Assembly: GCA_947650285.1 (NCBI GenBank) | Contig: CANTFL010001482.1 | Span: 186,001-250,000, forward strand | DNA: 64,000 bases | Reading direction: 5' to 3' | DNA from: Hyaloperonospora brassicae | Taxonomy: Eukaryota; Oomycota; Peronosporomycetes; Peronosporales; Peronosporaceae | Shown: in pieces, positions 36,600-46,469 of the stretch | Position numbering within the stretch: the stretch's first letter is position 1 | How the letters are laid out: each line of letters opens with the position of its first letter | Notes under the pieces: generated by a model | Told to the model about the DNA's origin: nothing | The model's input: the letters and a program-made list of their open reading frames with translations, nothing else | Database searches by the model: none | Translations under genes and position numbers: made by a program

Positions 36600-37217
36600 G
36601 CCCTACTCAAATTTTTCTAGAGGTGGACCTTCGGAGCCGCCTGCGCTTCTGCACAGTCGCCGGTAGCTTGAAATACATTGTAACGGTCATCTACACTGCA
36701 ATCTTGAACAGTCGTACTAACCGCCGTACCACAAGTAAGACTATACCACTCACTCGCAGTGCACTCACACTCTTGTGGGCGTTCCAATACGTTCATTATA
36801 TGGACACCTAATGAGAAAGCGTCAGGCGTCTTCACGGATCGATGCTGCATGCGTACCCTTTGCTCGTAACCTTTGATCCAAGGTACTCATAGGATGACAA
36901 AAAAACATCCCGATTGAGTGCAATGAAGTTGTCATCGTACTGTTTGACCTATAACTACTAGTGGATTCCTACTGCACGTTACTCAACGGTATCGATGCAC
37001 ATGTGGCAAAACGTACAGTCATCCTCGTAAGGGAGATGTTGCGCTCAACTAATTTGAGCCTCCGATCCTCTTGTGAATAACGGAGAACAAATTTGTTCGA
37101 CGCCCCACATTTAGCCAGAGCGCCAAGTAACAAAAATTTTGTCACTTCGAATTTCACGATGATGAGTGATGTCTCATCGACAGGTGGAGAAACACAATAA
37201 TTGTGTATCTGGAGCAA
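36600..37217 (-). pseudogene. Older family B protease region, catalytic Asp absent
   Basis: The minus strand reads LGALAKCGASNKFVLR at about 37,130-37,090 and LVERNISLTRMTVRFATC next, then MQHRSVKTPDAFSLGVHIMN and ERPQECECTASEWYSLTCG at 36,850-36,617. The order matches 39,800-40,580 of the younger copy. The retropepsin motif D-[TSC]-G is replaced by KCG. Frame breaks lie between the pieces. Confidence 0.75.
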
Positions 37218-37399
37218 CTTTCGTCAATCGATTTGCTAATTCTCCTGATGCAGATGGGTCAGTAGAGCGCTCCACCTCTACTTACCCGTCCATTTTTATG
37301 GCCCGCTTCGCCGTTGCGTGTTTGCAACAGCTCTGGATCTACGCCCAATGCCCCATTTGGCTAATGGACGATCATTTCGCTTGGTATTGTTTGGATCTG

Positions 37400-38201
37400 G
37401 GCGTGGAGAACCAGACTAATAAGCGTAGCGTCCTAACTTCTGACAGCGGTTGCACTTCTTTTATCGCTTAGTTTTTGAAGGGCGAGGCCTCTCGCTCTTA
37501 ACACAGCAGAGGTCCATTGGTTCTGGACATCCAATATCTGGTCGGCTTGGTGGGCGATAACAGCTCGAGCTAGCATGACCTATATCATGCTCAGGTATTC
37601 CTGTTCCGCCGCTGTTATTGCTGTTTAAGCATATCTAACTATAAGCCAAACAGGCGGTTCCTGACGGGACCATCTGCGAGCCCTTGCATGAACACAGTAA
37701 TTAATGTGTGTTTTCAACCCTATCTAGCATTTATACTTCTCGCGAAGAATCGTATATGTTGAGGTTAAGCGTGCATATAACGCTTACCCTGCTTGAGTTT
37801 CATGACTGGATCGAGCCCTAAACTTATCCCGCGGCGGTTCAACCATATTTTTTCAAGCCGGTACTTTACTGCTTTTAGCGACTCAAAAGCATATGATTCG
37901 CTCATCCCGAGCCCTAAAGCTTAAGTCTTGGTACGTCATGCTAAGTGGGTTTAGGCATATTTGCTTTTCATTTGATCATCGTCGATACGAGGTGGCTTTA
38001 TGGATCTTTCTAGGCCGACGAGCGATTACAACAGGGAGGCTTTCTCGACTCCTATGTACTTGGAGATATTGACTTTCAAGATTTCGGGACGATGCGTGTG
38101 TGTCTTCCCGCTCACACCAGCATTGTACTTATGCTCCATAAATAACTCTGTCTGTTGAGCATTATATTCTCTCAACCGCTCGGCGTGTTAATAGCCTTGC
38201 T
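37400..38201 (-). pseudogene. Older family B gag, main part, cut by the nested element
   Basis: The reverse complement from 38,201 matches the younger gag from its codon run CAGCAAGGC onward (LLIQQQ / ARRPEVMKVDISKYSG region) but with many indels. Its zinc knuckle near 37,455-37,415 reads CNRCQKLGRYAY followed by a stop, so the histidine and last cysteine are lost. The missing N-terminal part lies across the insertion at 46,413-46,189. Confidence 0.75.
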
Positions 38202-38593
38202 TGTATCGGGGCAGCCCGTTACATGGAAATCGTCATTCGAGAGATAATGACAATAAAGAATATTAAGTTGAATATTCTTTTAACTATATCACCAAAAGTG
38301 GTGATATTGATGGGTCGACCAAAGGGTCTGCTCATTGGTTGATATCTTGATGATAATAACCCACCAATCGCCGCAAGACGCGCGCAATGAGTGGTGACGA
38401 GACGTCGTCATACATGCAGTTATATTAGCATAATTAAGTTAAGTCAAACGGAGAGACAGTAACAAAAGACTTAATTATTTTAATACAACATTTTTACTTT
38501 TCCCTTATCTACGCTTCCTCGTTTGCCTCGTGTACGTCTGTCGGGGTTACGATACCCTTGCGTTAAGTTCACGCAAGGGTGTGCTCCGTCACA
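38202..38593 (+). mobile_element. 5' LTR of the younger family B element
   Basis: It starts TGTATCGGGG and ends GCTCCGTCACA, with ends forming imperfect inverted repeats. The first 160 bp contain five consecutive hairpins (38,202-38,223; 38,232-38,251; 38,257-38,278; 38,286-38,307; 38,337-38,361). The box GACGCGCGCAATG, present in every family B LTR in the window, follows at 38,377-38,389. Confidence 0.95.
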
Positions 38594-38595
38594 CC

Positions 38596-38614
38596 TGGTA
38601 GCACTTTGTAGTCC
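38596..38614 (+). other. Probable primer-binding site
   Basis: TGGTAGCACTTTGTAGTCC begins two bases after the LTR and starts with TGG, complementary to a tRNA 3' CCA end. The older element has TGGTAGCAATTTGTAGTCC in the same place (46,468-46,450, minus). The priming tRNA is not identified. Confidence 0.6.
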
Positions 38615-38637
38615 GTCCAAGGACCACAACATCCAAC

Positions 38638-39794
38638 ATGAACATGTTGGATGATGAAGAGAACTTTCACGCCACGCGTGAAGAATTTACCCATTTGAGT
38701 GACATCGAATGGAGTGCGGTAGAACGAATGAGCTCTACCGTAGGCGAGTTCGCCATTAGCGCCATGTTGGAGTCTCTAGACAGAGACCAACAACATGCCG
38801 CTATCGCCAAATTTATTTAAAATGAACTTGCTCTCCGGAGAGGGAGAAAGTAGCCTTGCTTTACCAGCAAGGCTCTCAACAGGCCCAGCAGTTGAGAGAA
38901 CTCGGTGATCAACAGACAGAGCTGTTGATACAGCAGCAATTCCATGCTGCTGTGGGCGGGACGGCACATGCGCGTCGTCCCGAAGTCATGAAAGTTGACA
39001 TCTCCAAGTACAGTGGATTCCCGGAAGACTCCCTGTTACTATGGTTTGTCGAACTCGACAGAGCCTTTAAGGCTCGTCGCGTCGAAGATGAGCAAATGAA
39101 ACTCACATTTGCTCAGACCCACTTGGCAGGGCGTGCCAAAACTTGGTCCCTGGGACTCGAGAGTAGCGACCCATATGTGTTTAGGTCTCTAGATGACTTC
39201 AAGTCCCGGCTCAGACAAACGTTTGAGCCGCCACGAGCTGAGTTCAGGACTCGTTCTGAGCTCCTGAAACTCAAGCAGGGTAAGCGTGATGTGCACGCTT
39301 ACGCACAACATATACAACTCCTCGCGAGTAGTATAACTGCTAACCCAGTTGATGAACACACGTTGATTACGGTGTTCATGCAAGGGCTCGCAGAAGGGCC
39401 CGTCAGGAGCTACCTGTTCCGCCTTGAGCTGAATACGCTTGAAGAAGCGATATCAGCCGCGGAACAGGAAGGTTTTAGCATTTGACAAGCTCATGCTAGC
39501 TCAAACTCTTACCGTCCACCGAGACGACAAGAGATCGGAGGTCCAGAACCAATGGACCTCTGCTATGTTGAGAGCGAGAGACCTCGCTCTTCAAACAACA
39601 AGCGATTGCAGAGGTGCAATCGCTGTCAGAAGTTAGGGCACTACGCATACGAGTGTAGTGCTCCACGCCCAGTACCAAACAGTACTGAGCGAATTGGACG
39701 ACCTTTTGCCAGAAAGGGCAATGGGCGTGGGTCCAGCGCTGTTGCGAAGCCGCAACAGCGAGACGGACCATCAAAAAATGGTCGGGGTCAGTAG
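38638..39794 (+). pseudogene. Younger family B gag, broken
   Basis: The start ATG at 38,638 (MNMLDDEENFHATREEF) is 45 bp past the LTR. A TAA at 38,818-38,820 replaces a glutamine codon kept in the older copy, and a frameshift follows within about 30 bp. The main Gag domain is then open to 39,482 (VMKVDISKYSGFPEDSLLLW, FRTRSELLKLKQGKRDVHAY, the retrotransposon Gag fold). A TGA at 39,483-39,485 interrupts it, and the same frame continues to 39,794 with an intact knuckle CNRCQKLGHYAYEC (39,615-39,656). Gag would form the particle and bind the RNA. Pol lies in the -1 frame relative to this frame. Confidence 0.9.
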
Positions 39795-39799
39795 GGGCG

Positions 39800-40674
39800 G
39801 AGCGCCCTACTGATCCAGCAACCTCAAGAAAATTTGCAAATCTCTTGACGAAAATTGCTCCAGATACACAATCATTGTGTGTCTCTGCACCTGGTGATGA
39901 CGTTTCGCTCATCACCTTGAAGTTGGAAGCGACAAATGATTTGTCACTTCGTGCTCTAGTAGGCTGTGGGGCTTCAAACAACTTTGTTCGTCGCTAGTCA
40001 CTAGAGGGTCGTAGGCTCAAGTTCGTTGAGCGCGACATTCCCCTCACGAGGATGACGGTGCGCATTGCAACAGGCGCATCGATAACCGTCGAGAAACGTG
40101 TAGTATCAATCAACGACACGGTAGAGGGCGAACAGTACGATGATGACTTCATCGTACTAGATCTGGATGACAAATTTGATGTCATCCTGGGATTACCTTG
40201 GCTCAGAAAGTACGAGCCAAGAGTGAGCTGGCAGCATCGATCCGTAAAGATGCCTGCCATTTGTTCATCAGATGGCCATCTGATGAACATCTTGGAGCGT
40301 CCACAAGCGTGTGGATGTTCTGCGAGTGAGTGCGATGGCCTCACTTGCGGTACGGTCGTTCGCACGACCGCAAAAGATCACAGTGTAGTTGATCACTACA
40401 CTGTGGAGCAAGCTCCCGGCGACTGTACGGAAGTACAGGCGGCGCCGAAGTTCCACCACTCGAATAATTCGAGTGGACCGGGACGTGGATGCACGCCTAG
40501 CGGGAGACATCCTTGCAAGAGTAAATCGGTTCCCACAAGCGGCATCACGGATATCCTAGGTCGACTAGAGGGTCGACCGTAGAGGATCGGTACCTGACTG
40601 TGGTTGCACAGCAACAATCAGAAGACGTCGAGGGAATAAGTCCACACGTATTTGAGGAAGGAATTCCAAAATAG
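39800..40674 (+). pseudogene. Younger family B protease and connector, catalytic Asp lost
   Basis: The frame is -1 relative to gag. The motif at about 39,953-39,985 reads ALVGCGASNNFVRR: glycine (GGC) stands where the catalytic Asp of D-C/S/T-G is expected, a change that a single base could cause. A TAG at 39,995-39,997 follows. The downstream protease body and connector (40,052-40,582) read TRMTVRIATGASITVEKR, DDFIVLDLDDKFDVILGLPW and LRKYEPRVSWQHRSVKM. A frameshift near 40,575 and a TAG at 40,672-40,674 separate it from RT. Confidence 0.85.
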
Positions 40675-40707
40675 TTACTTTTTGAAGGATTAGGCCTTCA
40701 GCAACCT

Positions 40708-42000
40708 GTGGAAAGAAGTTCCCAGGAAGTAACCGAGACGTTGAACGTCTTGGTTAATGACGGATCAAGTGTAGGCGCTTATACGCTTGATCTGATTGTG
40801 CCTCCGAAGTTGACTTCGGAGATAACTCAGTTGCCAACGCTAGAACCGAAACAGTTCTTGCGTGATCTGCGTAGTGGCAAAGTCAAGCAGATCTGCATAC
40901 TCGTCACAGAGGATGAGTATGTGACCGACATTCGGTCGGCGACAGTATTTGCTGAGAACGAACGGGTTCTCAGCAGCTCATCGATGGACGAAAGTGTCCT
41001 CGATGAGAAGACTCGGATTGAGCGATACACGTCTCAATCCTGGGAGTCACTTCAGGCAAATCCTTTGTATAAAGATTTGATTGAATTCAAGGATGTATTC
41101 CCTGAATACGTACCTTGCGAGTTGCCTAAGGACAAAGGCACTCGACACGAGATCGAGCTCAAACCGGGCTCGAAGTACTGTGTCATGAAGCAGTGGACAC
41201 TGCCTCGTGAACAAGTACTAGCGATCGACAAGTTCTTTGCCGATCGCTTAGCAGCGGGCCATGTGAGGGAATCAACATCCCCTCACAGCTCTCCGACCTT
41301 CTGTGTGCGAAAGGCCACAGGAGTATGGCGGATAGTGCACGCGTTCAACAAGTTGAATGCTGCAACGGTTTTGGCTCAGACGCCGATACCGAGGAAGGAC
41401 GTAGTCATAGATGGTATGTCAAAGAGTACCATCTTTTCGTCCATGGATCTGATGGATGGATTCTATCAGATTTTCATGCGTGAACGGGACATCCCGTACA
41501 CGGCAGTGAGCACCCCTAGCGGGATGCTGTGGGAGTGGCTAGCTATGCCACAGGGGCTGAGCAATGCCCCTGCAACGTTCAACAGATGGGTTACAAATCT
41601 GTTGAGACCGGTGTGTGATTTCGCACCGAGTCACTTTGACGATGTGTTCGTCCATATCCGGGCTATGGACGGAAAGACGGACGTTGAAGTTCACAGAACT
41701 CACGTTCGTCAGGGTCTTCAACTTATGCGCAAGCATAAGTCGTACGCAAACCTCAAGGAGTGTATATTTGCGGCTAGCGAAATACCACTTCTTGGGTGCA
41801 TCTTGGGTAAACACGGCGTACGCCCTGATCCCGAAAATATCAAGACGATCACCGACTGGCCAGTGCCAGTCGATGTCAAGGGACTAAGGAAGTTACTTGG
41901 TTTAGCGGCGTACTTGCACAAGTCCTCGCAACTACGCCGAGATGACGGTACATCTTTCTTGGTTACTCAAGAAAAATGTCAAGCGGTCATGGAACGCTGA
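40708..42000 (+). pseudogene. Younger family B reverse transcriptase (longest open pol segment)
   Basis: The open frame is 430 codons. It contains the connector (LPTLEPKQFLRDLRSGKVKQ), the region before the fingers (HEIELKPGSKYCVMKQWTLP), SPTFCVRKATGVWRIVHAFN, the palm start FSSMDLMDGFYQIFMRERD, and MPQGLSNAPATFNRW. The catalytic motif SHFDDVFVH at 41,629-41,655 keeps both aspartates; the usual tyrosine two residues before them is histidine. RT thumb motifs LGCILGKHGVRPDPENIK and DVKGLRKLLGLAAYLHK follow. A 1-nt frameshift near 41,925 joins it to the RNase H frame. The first Met shown is only the first in the frame; the natural product is a Gag-Pol cleavage fragment. Confidence 0.92.
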
Positions 42001-42658
42001 GTGTCAGCGTTCCTTCGAAGGTATAAAGCAAAGCTTGATGCAGTCGCCAATATTGGCGATTGTAGATCGGGACAGACCATTTCATGTGGTATGTGACGCC
42101 AGCGATTTTGCAATCGGCTGTGCGTTAATGCAGTTCGACGCAGATGGCGCGGAGCGCGTCATCTGTTATCAGGCGCGTCAGCTGCAAGCAGCTGAGCGTA
42201 ATTACCCAGTGCATGACAAGGAACTCCTTGCCATGAAGTATGCACTGGCTAATTTTCGTGTCTATCTATTGGGAGATAGACCGTTCATCGTGTATACCGA
42301 CCATTCGTCATTACGCACGGCCGTAAACAGCCCATACCTCTCGCAAAGGATGGCGAGGTGGCTGTCTTTCTTCGCGGAGTATAACATCTCCGTGGAGTAT
42401 AAACCAGGACGACTCAACGTCGTCGCTGATGCGCTCTCGCGCCGGCACGATTTCGAGCCGGACGCACAAATCAACAGTGAGGATAAGCCCACTGTTGCGA
42501 CACCGAGAGCCAGTGTCCCGTCGTCAAGCTTACTTGACGACGTACGAAAGGCATACGCAGAAGATAAGGATCTTCCGCGATTGATGGATCATCTGGTGCA
42601 TCCATCCAGTAAATCATTGAGAGGATTTACCGGCTTTGTACCGATCCTCATCGGATAG
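41942..42658 (+). pseudogene. Younger family B RNase H
   Basis: The frame is open for 238 codons and reads on from RT after a frameshift. Catalytic acidic residues are all visible: VVCDASDFAIGCALMQ, YPVHDKELLAMKYAL, FIVYTDHSSLRTA and LNVVADALSRR. The C-terminal part (LLDDVRKAYAEDKDLPRLMD) is the linker to integrase. A frameshift near 42,640 ends it. This is the Ty3-type RNase H; unlike family A, no second RNase H follows. Confidence 0.92.
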
Positions 42659-43490
42659 GTACACAACGCGTAACGGACTGTTATATTATACAGCCGTTGA
42701 CGGCAAAACACCTCGTGTCGCCGTCCCCACTCATAACGATTTGCGATTGCTCATCATGAATGAGTGTCACGATGCCCCAACAGGCGGCCATCGTGGTAGA
42801 GAAAAGACTTACCTCACGGTAAGTCGTGACTTTTACTGACCACTCCAGTATCAGTTTGTCCGCAAGTACATACGTGCTTGCGAGGTTTGTCAACGGGTGA
42901 AGCCTAGTCCTTCATCCCGTGCGCCATTACATCCTCTGCCTGTTCCGACAGAGTGCTGGCAGTCCGTTTCAATGGACTTCGTCTTCGGTTTTCCCGAAGA
43001 CGCTCACAAGAATAATGGTATTCTTGTGTTTGTTGACCGATTCAGCAAGATGGTGCATCTTGCTGCAGTCCCTGAGTCGATCAAGGCTCAAGGTTGTGCT
43101 CGTGTATTTCTAGACACGGTCTTTAGACTCCACGGGTTACCCCGTGAACTCGTATCCGACCGTGACCCTCGGTTCACGGCGGCATTTCGGCAAACCGTGT
43201 TCCGCACATTGGGAACACGATTGAAGATGTCTACTTCTGACCATCCCGAACCAGATGGTTCGACGGAACGTGCGAACCGTGTCCTCGAAGAGATCCTTCG
43301 AGGATATGTCCACTCGTTTCCGAGTTGGAGCGAATTCCTACCCATGGTGGAATTCGCCATCAATAAGTCGGTGCATGCTTCCACACAGCACACACCGTTT
43401 TACGTGAATGGTTTACGCCATCCACGTGTGCCCGCCCTTTTAGAGTGTGACTCTTGGATAAGGGGGGAGGGACTTGCTCGAGCAAAAACC
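42636..43490 (+). pseudogene. Younger family B integrase core, DD35E intact but gene interrupted
   Basis: The zinc-binding domain shows HDAPTGGHRGREKTYLTVSRDFY and, after a TGA at 42,837-42,839 in place of the tryptophan of FYWP, IRACEVCQRVKP. The catalytic residues are at 42,975 (Asp in SMDFVFGF), 43,158 (Asp in LVSDRDPRF) and 43,266 (Glu in DGSTERANRV), which gives the DD35E spacing. A frameshift near 43,490 follows LARAKT. The enzyme would insert element DNA into chromatin. Confidence 0.9.
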
Positions 43491-44685
43491 GTTTTGGCTC
43501 TTGCTCATCACGTGTCGACGCTAACGTCGTCGCGTATGATGCCGATGTCGATCAAGTCGACATCGATGAAGAAGATCATCTCAATAATAGCGACGGCGCT
43601 ATTATTGACTCGGATGATGATAACGATGCTGGTATATTCAGCATCGTCAACGATTATTCCAGCGAGGAAGAAGACAACCTCGCTGAAGAAGAGAACAATC
43701 TCTTAGCAGTGCGCACGAAGCGCACTGAAAGAAAAACAAAGAGTCAGCAGAGAGCTTCCTGCTGACTCGAGAAGCGGTAGTCCGTTTCGTTCAGGACTCC
43801 ATCGCAAATGCGGTGGACCGTCAGAAACGGAACGCAGACAAGAATGGAAGAGCAAATGTTCTTTCATTTAAAGTTAATGACCTAGTGTTACTGTCTACGG
43901 TAAACCTACCTGGACATGCAGTCACTAGTTTCGACAGTAGTAAACTACTGCCGAGGTACATTGGGACATTTAGAGCGTTGCATCGCAAGGGCAATGCATA
44001 CACACTCGAATTGCCACGTAGGATGCGCACGCATCCTACGTTTTACGTGGGGAGGCTCAGGCCTTACTTTCAGTACGAGCCTTCTTCTTCCAATAAAGAT
44101 AGCCCCCACGTTCAAGAACATCCATCAAGTTCTTGCGTTCGCGCTCCAGACGATCCGTCTGGTCGCGCAGATAAGATATCTCGGAGCTCAACCGATATAT
44201 CTCCCCGCGAGCTGTCGCCAGCTCGCCGAAAAGGGAGCGGACATCCCGCTCGACCTGAAGCTTCGCTGTGGCATAATCGGCGCAATCCCTCGCCCGATCA
44301 GCCTCGTGACCCTTGCGGTTCTTCCGCACGGTATCCGTCAAAGCTTAGCGCCGGTCGCGCTTGTGCTTTAAGTCATCGCGAAATTCATCGATTGCGCGAT
44401 CCATCTCGTAAGGGTCGAGATGGTGAACAGAATCATCTGGAGGAGGTCTTTCCTCCTCCACCACATCCTTTGGTGGATGCTCACGGTGATTAACGCTTCC
44501 TAGTGGAGCGTATCTTGAATCACCGTGACGATTCAGGATCAAGGACGAGCTCCCTCGTCCAGTGGCGGGGGTATCCACCCTCTTGGAACAGCTGGGAGCC
44601 CCGCTCTCAGCTGTTGATGGATGTTGAAGGTCTCGTCCGCCAGTATGACGAGACCCATCCGATGAGTCCTGTGGCCCATCGGTAA
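43490..44685 (+). pseudogene. Younger family B acidic insert, GPY/F module and chromodomain
   Basis: After the integrase core comes an unusually acidic segment (43,525-43,700; VDQVDIDEEDHLNNSD, IIDSDDDNDAG, SSEEEDNLAEEEN). After a shift near 43,760 come LLTREAVVRFVQDSIANAVD and the GPY/F module SSKLLPRYIGTFRALHRKGN and LELPRRMRTHPTFYVGRLRP (about 43,937-44,070). A proline- and arginine-rich linker ends at a stop (44,491-44,493). The chromodomain then reads [34 protein letters not shown] and VRQYDETHP (44,503-44,685). Chromodomains of such elements guide integration to particular chromatin. The linker and chromodomain are overlapped in antisense by another ORF. Confidence 0.85.
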
Positions 44686-45666
44686 ACACGCGCCCTAGGC
44701 GCTTGTAGACGGATTGCAAGTTTGCAATTGCGTCACGCATCTCCTCCGAGAGATGTGCCCTTCCCCAGGGCGAATTTAGGGAGTACACGTCCCTATGTGC
44801 ACGCTGCGAGTTGTCAACACAACTCGAACAAGGGTCTCCCCATGTGAGGCAAGGAATGCCTGCCTCACTCGACAAACAGTGCAACCGGTACCTAGCACCG
44901 GTTTGCGTTCGCCGTTCGAACCTGAGGCGTGTTGCCTCAAGTTTCTTGAGCCACCCTTCTCGTCCAAAATTCTTTACGTTTTCGACGAACGCGTTCCACG
45001 CAGCCAAAAGCGATGTTTTGTAACGCTTTTGGTTGCTGTTGTACCATCGATGTCGAAGGAAGACATCGAGATGAAAGTCTTTCTCAGCGCGAAAGTTGCT
45101 CGCACTAAGACCCAAGCCGTGAAGCACAGTTGCGTCGAATAAAGGAATTCGATGGTGTTGGCTTGTCTCGTGAGAGAAGCTATTGATGAGCCGTTCAGGC
45201 AAACGCCACAGCTTCAGCTCATCACGCTTCACAGTGGTACCCTTGTCGGTACCACGGTTTTCAGTATGACGATGGCTTGCACCATCGTCAAGTCGCTCGT
45301 GCGAAGACGCACGAGCCTGGCGGTGGTGAATAATAGATACTCACCACCCCGATCATCATCATCATCACTGCCGAACAGACTGTGATGCAAATCACGAGTC
45401 CGTTCGTTCGGCAGTGGTCTTGGCGAATACTGAGGCGTCGCCGGTGATCGAGACGCCTCTGGAACATTGGCCGAGTCAGACACGTCTGACTCGCCAGAAT
45501 AGATGACCTCAACGTCAGGGTCATCATGCGCACGCGGTGCTGTACCGCGTGCACCTGCAGTACCTCTTGCTGCAGGCGAAGAACGAGCAGCAGACGACGA
45601 ATCGTCTGCCGCAGAGACTGGCACAGCAGCGGGCTGTGCGTGTCGTGAGTCACCTCGCATAGACAT
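44057..45666 (-). pseudogene. Antisense ORF of the younger family B element
   Basis: On the strand opposite to pol, three open pieces follow one another: 45,666-45,229 (145 codons; alanine/serine-rich, acidic, DVEVIYSGESDVSD, LFGSDDDDDRGG), 45,232-44,345 (295 codons; HRIPLFDATVLHGLGLSASN, LDVFLRHRWYN, LLAAWNAFVENVKNFGREGW, cysteine motif CLSSEAGIPCLTWGDPCSSC, then [19 protein letters not shown]), and after one TAA in the same frame 44,341-44,057 (94 codons; coiled coil RDQTDRLERERKNLMDVLER). Only one frameshift and one stop break a protein of about 530 residues. The order acidic N-terminus, cysteine cluster, coiled-coil C-terminus recurs in the older copy. The 3' half is antisense to the pol linker and chromodomain. 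I do not recognise a function; a nucleic-acid-binding or gag-like role is only a guess. Confidence 0.7.
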
Positions 45667-45785
45667 GTTAACTATGCGAGGTCAAGCGGAAAGTGAATGG
45701 AACGGACCCAACAAGTGCTCCCTGTCCCAATGGTGCCCAACGGGTGGCCGCCGTATTTTCGATAGTCACACGGTGACTATCAGTT

Positions 45786-45796
45786 AAGGGGGGTGA
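45786..45796 (+). other. Polypurine tract of the younger family B element
   Basis: AAGGGGGGTGA lies directly before the 3' LTR, where the plus-strand primer of gypsy elements is expected. Confidence 0.8.
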
Positions 45797-46188
45797 AGTA
45801 ACGGGGCAGCCCTTTACATGAAATTGTCACTTTAAGGAAAGTGACAATAAAGAAGATAAAGATGGATATTCTTTAAAACAATATCACCAATAGTGGTGAT
45901 ATTGATGGGTCGACCAAAGGGTCTGCTCATTGGTTGATATCTAGATGATATCAACCCACCAATCGCCGCAAGACGCGCGCAATGAGTGGTGACGAGACGT
46001 CGTCATACATTCAGTTATATTCGTTTAATTAAGTTAAGTCAAACGGAGAGACAGTAACAAAACGACTTAATTATATTATTATAACATTTTTACTTTTCCC
46101 TTATCTACGCTTCCTCGTTTGCCTCGTGTACGTCTGTCGGGGTACGATACCCTTGCGTTAAGTTCACGCAAGTGTGTGCCCCGTTTCA
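45797..46188 (+). mobile_element. 3' LTR of the younger family B element
   Basis: It is 392 bp, the same length as the 5' LTR, and ends CCCCGTTTCA. It differs from its partner mainly in the hairpin zone at the start, where stems are nevertheless kept: GTCACTTT/AAAGTGAC (45,826-45,845), AATATCACCA/TGGTGATATT (45,880-45,903) and GGTTGATATC/GATATCAACC (45,932-45,956). Confidence 0.95.
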
Positions 46189-46413
46189 TTGCTGATGAAG
46201 CAATGCTACTTTTTCTCTATCGGCGACGACTTCATGTTGAATGAACTTGGCGATAGCAGCATGTTGTTGGTCTCGATCAAGAGGCTCCAACATAGTGCTA
46301 ATCGCGTTTTCGCCTACGGTAGAACCCATACGTCCTACCGAACTTCATTCGATGTCACTTAGATGGACAAAGCCTATACACGTTGCGTGAAAGCTTTCTT
46401 CATCCTCCAACAT
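46189..46413 (-). pseudogene. Older family B gag, N-terminal part
   Basis: From ATG at 46,413 the minus strand reads MLEDEESFHATCIGFVHLSD, then an in-frame TGA, STVGENAIS, MLEPLDRDQQHAAIAKFIQH and VADREKVALLHQQ, ending at the nested insertion. It keeps the glutamine codon (FIQH) that has become TAA in the younger copy. Confidence 0.85.
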
Positions 46414-46469
46414 GAAAATGTTAGATGGGACAACTGTGGTTGCTGAACGGACTACAAATTGCTACCACG

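Larger units (their letters stand above)
38202..46188 (+). mobile_element. Younger Ty3/gypsy chromoviral element, family B, complete structure
   Basis: The element is 7,987 bp: 392-bp LTRs, primer-binding site, gag, protease, RT, RNase H, integrase, GPY/F and chromodomain, an antisense ORF, and a polypurine tract. It is nested in an older relative in the opposite orientation. LTRs appear to be about 90 percent identical by eye, with most differences in the first 100 bp, so the insertion is not recent. I count at least three lesions in gag, about three in protease and connector and more in pol, so it cannot be autonomous. Confidence 0.95.
38197..46193. repeat. 5-bp target-site duplication TTGCT flanking the younger element
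   Basis: TTGCT is found immediately left of the 5' LTR (38,197-38,201) and immediately right of the 3' LTR (46,189-46,193). On the other strand it is AGCAA within the older gag codons for Gln-Gln. Removing the element and one copy rejoins the older gag frame, which independently confirms the boundaries. Confidence 0.95.

Noticed and set aside
38638..38820. 60-codon ORF as an independent small gene
   Set aside because: It is the N-terminus of gag ended by a TAA that replaces a glutamine codon retained in the older copy.
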